A stretch of DNA of 64,000 bases from Sphingomonadales bacterium EhC05 (GTDB lineage: Bacteria > Pseudomonadota > Alphaproteobacteria > Sphingomonadales > Sphingomonadaceae): NCBI GenBank assembly GCA_001650955.1, contig LXYP01000056.1, forward strand, positions 1 to 64,000, given 5' to 3'. Made by a program: the position numbers and the translations under genes. Under the pieces are notes generated by a model. It searched no databases. It was not told the origin of the DNA and saw only the letters and a program-made list of their open reading frames with translations. Of the stretch, positions 63,128-64,000 are shown piece after piece (position 1 is the stretch's first letter; every line of letters begins with the position of its first letter).

Positions 63128-63190
63128 GGGGTGTTTCCTCACTATATTGGGGTTACGGCTCTGGCATCATCTATTGCGGAGAGACGCCAG

Positions 63191-63598
63191 CTACAGGCGG
63201 CGTTCCGTTGCACTGATCGGCACATCGTTGATGCTCGCAAAACGTTTTTGCATCAGGCCGTCTGGGGCAAATTCCCAATTTTCATTGCCGTAGCTGCGCC
63301 ACCATTGGTCGTCCTGATCGCGCCATTCATATTCAAAGCGAACCGCGATGCGGTTGCCGGCAAACGCCCATAATTGCTTTTGGAGCTTATAGTCGCGTTC
63401 TTTCTGCCATTTGGCAGCGAGCAGGGCCTTGATCTCTTCGCGGCCCGTCAGGAAGCTGTCGCGATTTCGCCATTCGCTATCGGCCGTATAAGCGAGAGCC
63501 ACGCGTTCGGGATCCCGGCTGTTCCAGGCATCTTCCGCAGCCTGGACCTTGGCGCGGGCGGTTTCTTCGGTGAACGGGGGGACAATTTTCTGGGTCAT
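63191..63598 (-). CDS. DUF1348 / NTF2-like protein
   Basis: The 135-residue SnoaL/NTF2-like protein matches DUF1348: [82 protein letters not shown]. The catalytic role, if any, is unknown. Upstream on the same strand lies an alpha/beta hydrolase, a common pairing. ATG 63598 has GGAAAG close upstream. Confidence 0.88.
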   Translation of the reverse strand: MTQKIVPPFTEETARAKVQAAEDAWNSRDPERVALAYTADSEWRNRDSFLTGREEIKALLAAKWQKERDYKLQKQLWAFAGNRIAVRFEYEWRDQDDQWWRSYGNENWEFAPDGLMQKRFASINDVPISATERRL

Positions 63599-63629
63599 GA
63601 TGCTTTCCATGAAGTCGGATTTATAAGGG

Positions 63630-63674
63630 CCTGCGGGGCGCTGTTCGGGAGGAGGGGGAGAAGCGCCCCGCAGG
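63630..63674 (-). repeat. Long inverted repeat after the alpha/beta hydrolase
   Basis: CCTGCGGGGCGCT and AGCGCCCCGCAGG form perfect 13-base arms 19 bases apart, 14 bases past the hydrolase stop and before the DUF1348 start. It is probably a hairpin attenuator or terminator, although no U-run follows. Confidence 0.5.
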
Positions 63675-63687
63675 TAACCGCGCGGGA

Positions 63688-64000
63688 TCAGTCCCGGGGG
63701 AGGACTTCGCGGTCTAGAAAGTCGAGGATTTCGCTGGCCATCTCGTCGCCATATTCTTCCAGTGCGAAATGTCCGGTGTCGAGCAGGTGGAATTCGACAT
63801 TGGTCAAATCGCGCTTGTAGGGATGAGCGCCTTCAGCCGGGAAGATCTGGTCATTTTTGCCCCAAAGGATCAAGGCGGGCGGCTGATGTTCGCGGAACAA
63901 TTTCTGCCAATGCGGATATTCGGCAACATTGGTCGCATAGCTGGCAAACATGTCGAGCTGGATGTCCTGATTACCTGGGCGATCGAGCAGATATTGATCG
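63688..64000 (-). CDS. Alpha/beta hydrolase (C-terminal part)
   Basis: The frame is open to the window edge; the N-terminal part lies beyond it. The visible 103 residues include [44 protein letters not shown] (the catalytic-acid strand) and [17 protein letters not shown] with the catalytic His. It resembles haloalkane-dehalogenase-like or epoxide-hydrolase-type alpha/beta hydrolases, but the nucleophile is not visible. It is likely co-transcribed with the DUF1348 gene. Confidence 0.85.
   Translation of the reverse strand, partial: DQYLLDRPGNQDIQLDMFASYATNVAEYPHWQKLFREHQPPALILWGKNDQIFPAEGAHPYKRDLTNVEFHLLDTGHFALEEYGDEMASEILDFLDREVLPRD

Overview
The window looks like a chromosomal segment of an alphaproteobacterium of the order Sphingomonadales, probably a marine Sphingorhabdus/Parasphingorhabdus/Sphingopyxis-like lineage. 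This is inferred from the proteins, not from a database search: a sphingomonad-style TonB-dependent receptor, an UrcA-family protein, a DUF1348/alpha-beta hydrolase pair, and the neighbourhood glnD / DUF177 / Cbp3 chaperone / bamE / maeB / mutS. No rRNA or tRNA gene, CRISPR array, prophage or intact insertion sequence was recognised. Gene density is high, with many ATGA, GTGA or TTGA overlaps and unusually frequent TTG starts.

Region 1 (1-7.7 kb): the end of a LytTR regulator, then a TonB-dependent receptor and a TetR regulator on the minus strand. Divergent from these are two coupled acyl-CoA dehydrogenase genes and a lipoprotein lipase. A 14-base palindrome between the TetR gene and the dehydrogenases is the likely operator. 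The locus looks like uptake and oxidation of a lipid-like or polycyclic substrate.

Region 2 (7.7-9.3 kb): a gene-poor accessory patch. It holds an UrcA gene with a perfect terminator, an IS6/IS240-type transposase scrap, a cryptic 40-residue frame and seven copies of a TTCCCT(G/A) motif in both orientations.

Region 3 (9.3-24.4 kb): envelope and metabolic genes. These are a sterol-desaturase-type hydroxylase with a membrane partner and a LysR regulator, an SLC13/TrkA-C permease, a TspO-like protein, an exported CxxCH + SH3 + ricin-lectin protein, a TIGR03032 protein with a small membrane protein, a PQQ-type sugar dehydrogenase, an MDR oxidoreductase that seems to start at ATC, and PutA.

Region 4 (24.4-29.9 kb): four adjacent genes that together could make and break down the compatible solute glucosylglycerate: 3-phosphoglycerate glycosyltransferase, phosphatase, GH13 phosphorylase and glycerate kinase.

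Region 5 (29.9-46.6 kb): housekeeping and envelope genes: threonine aldolase, EamA exporter, epimerase-like SDR, M48 protease, pepN, pgeF, a second SLC13 permease, a Cys/Met PLP enzyme, a HAD phosphatase, a complete Mla-type phospholipid transport operon with the STAS subunit fused to the permease, a MidA-like methyltransferase and lgt.

Region 6 (46.6-64 kb): acyl-CoA synthetase, glnD, DUF177, Cbp3-type chaperone, bamE, maeB, mutS, an exported PrxQ-like peroxiredoxin, argB, yggT, folD, a lipoprotein, marC, a DUF3703 protein, a PNPOx-like protein, a DUF1348 protein and the end of an alpha/beta hydrolase.
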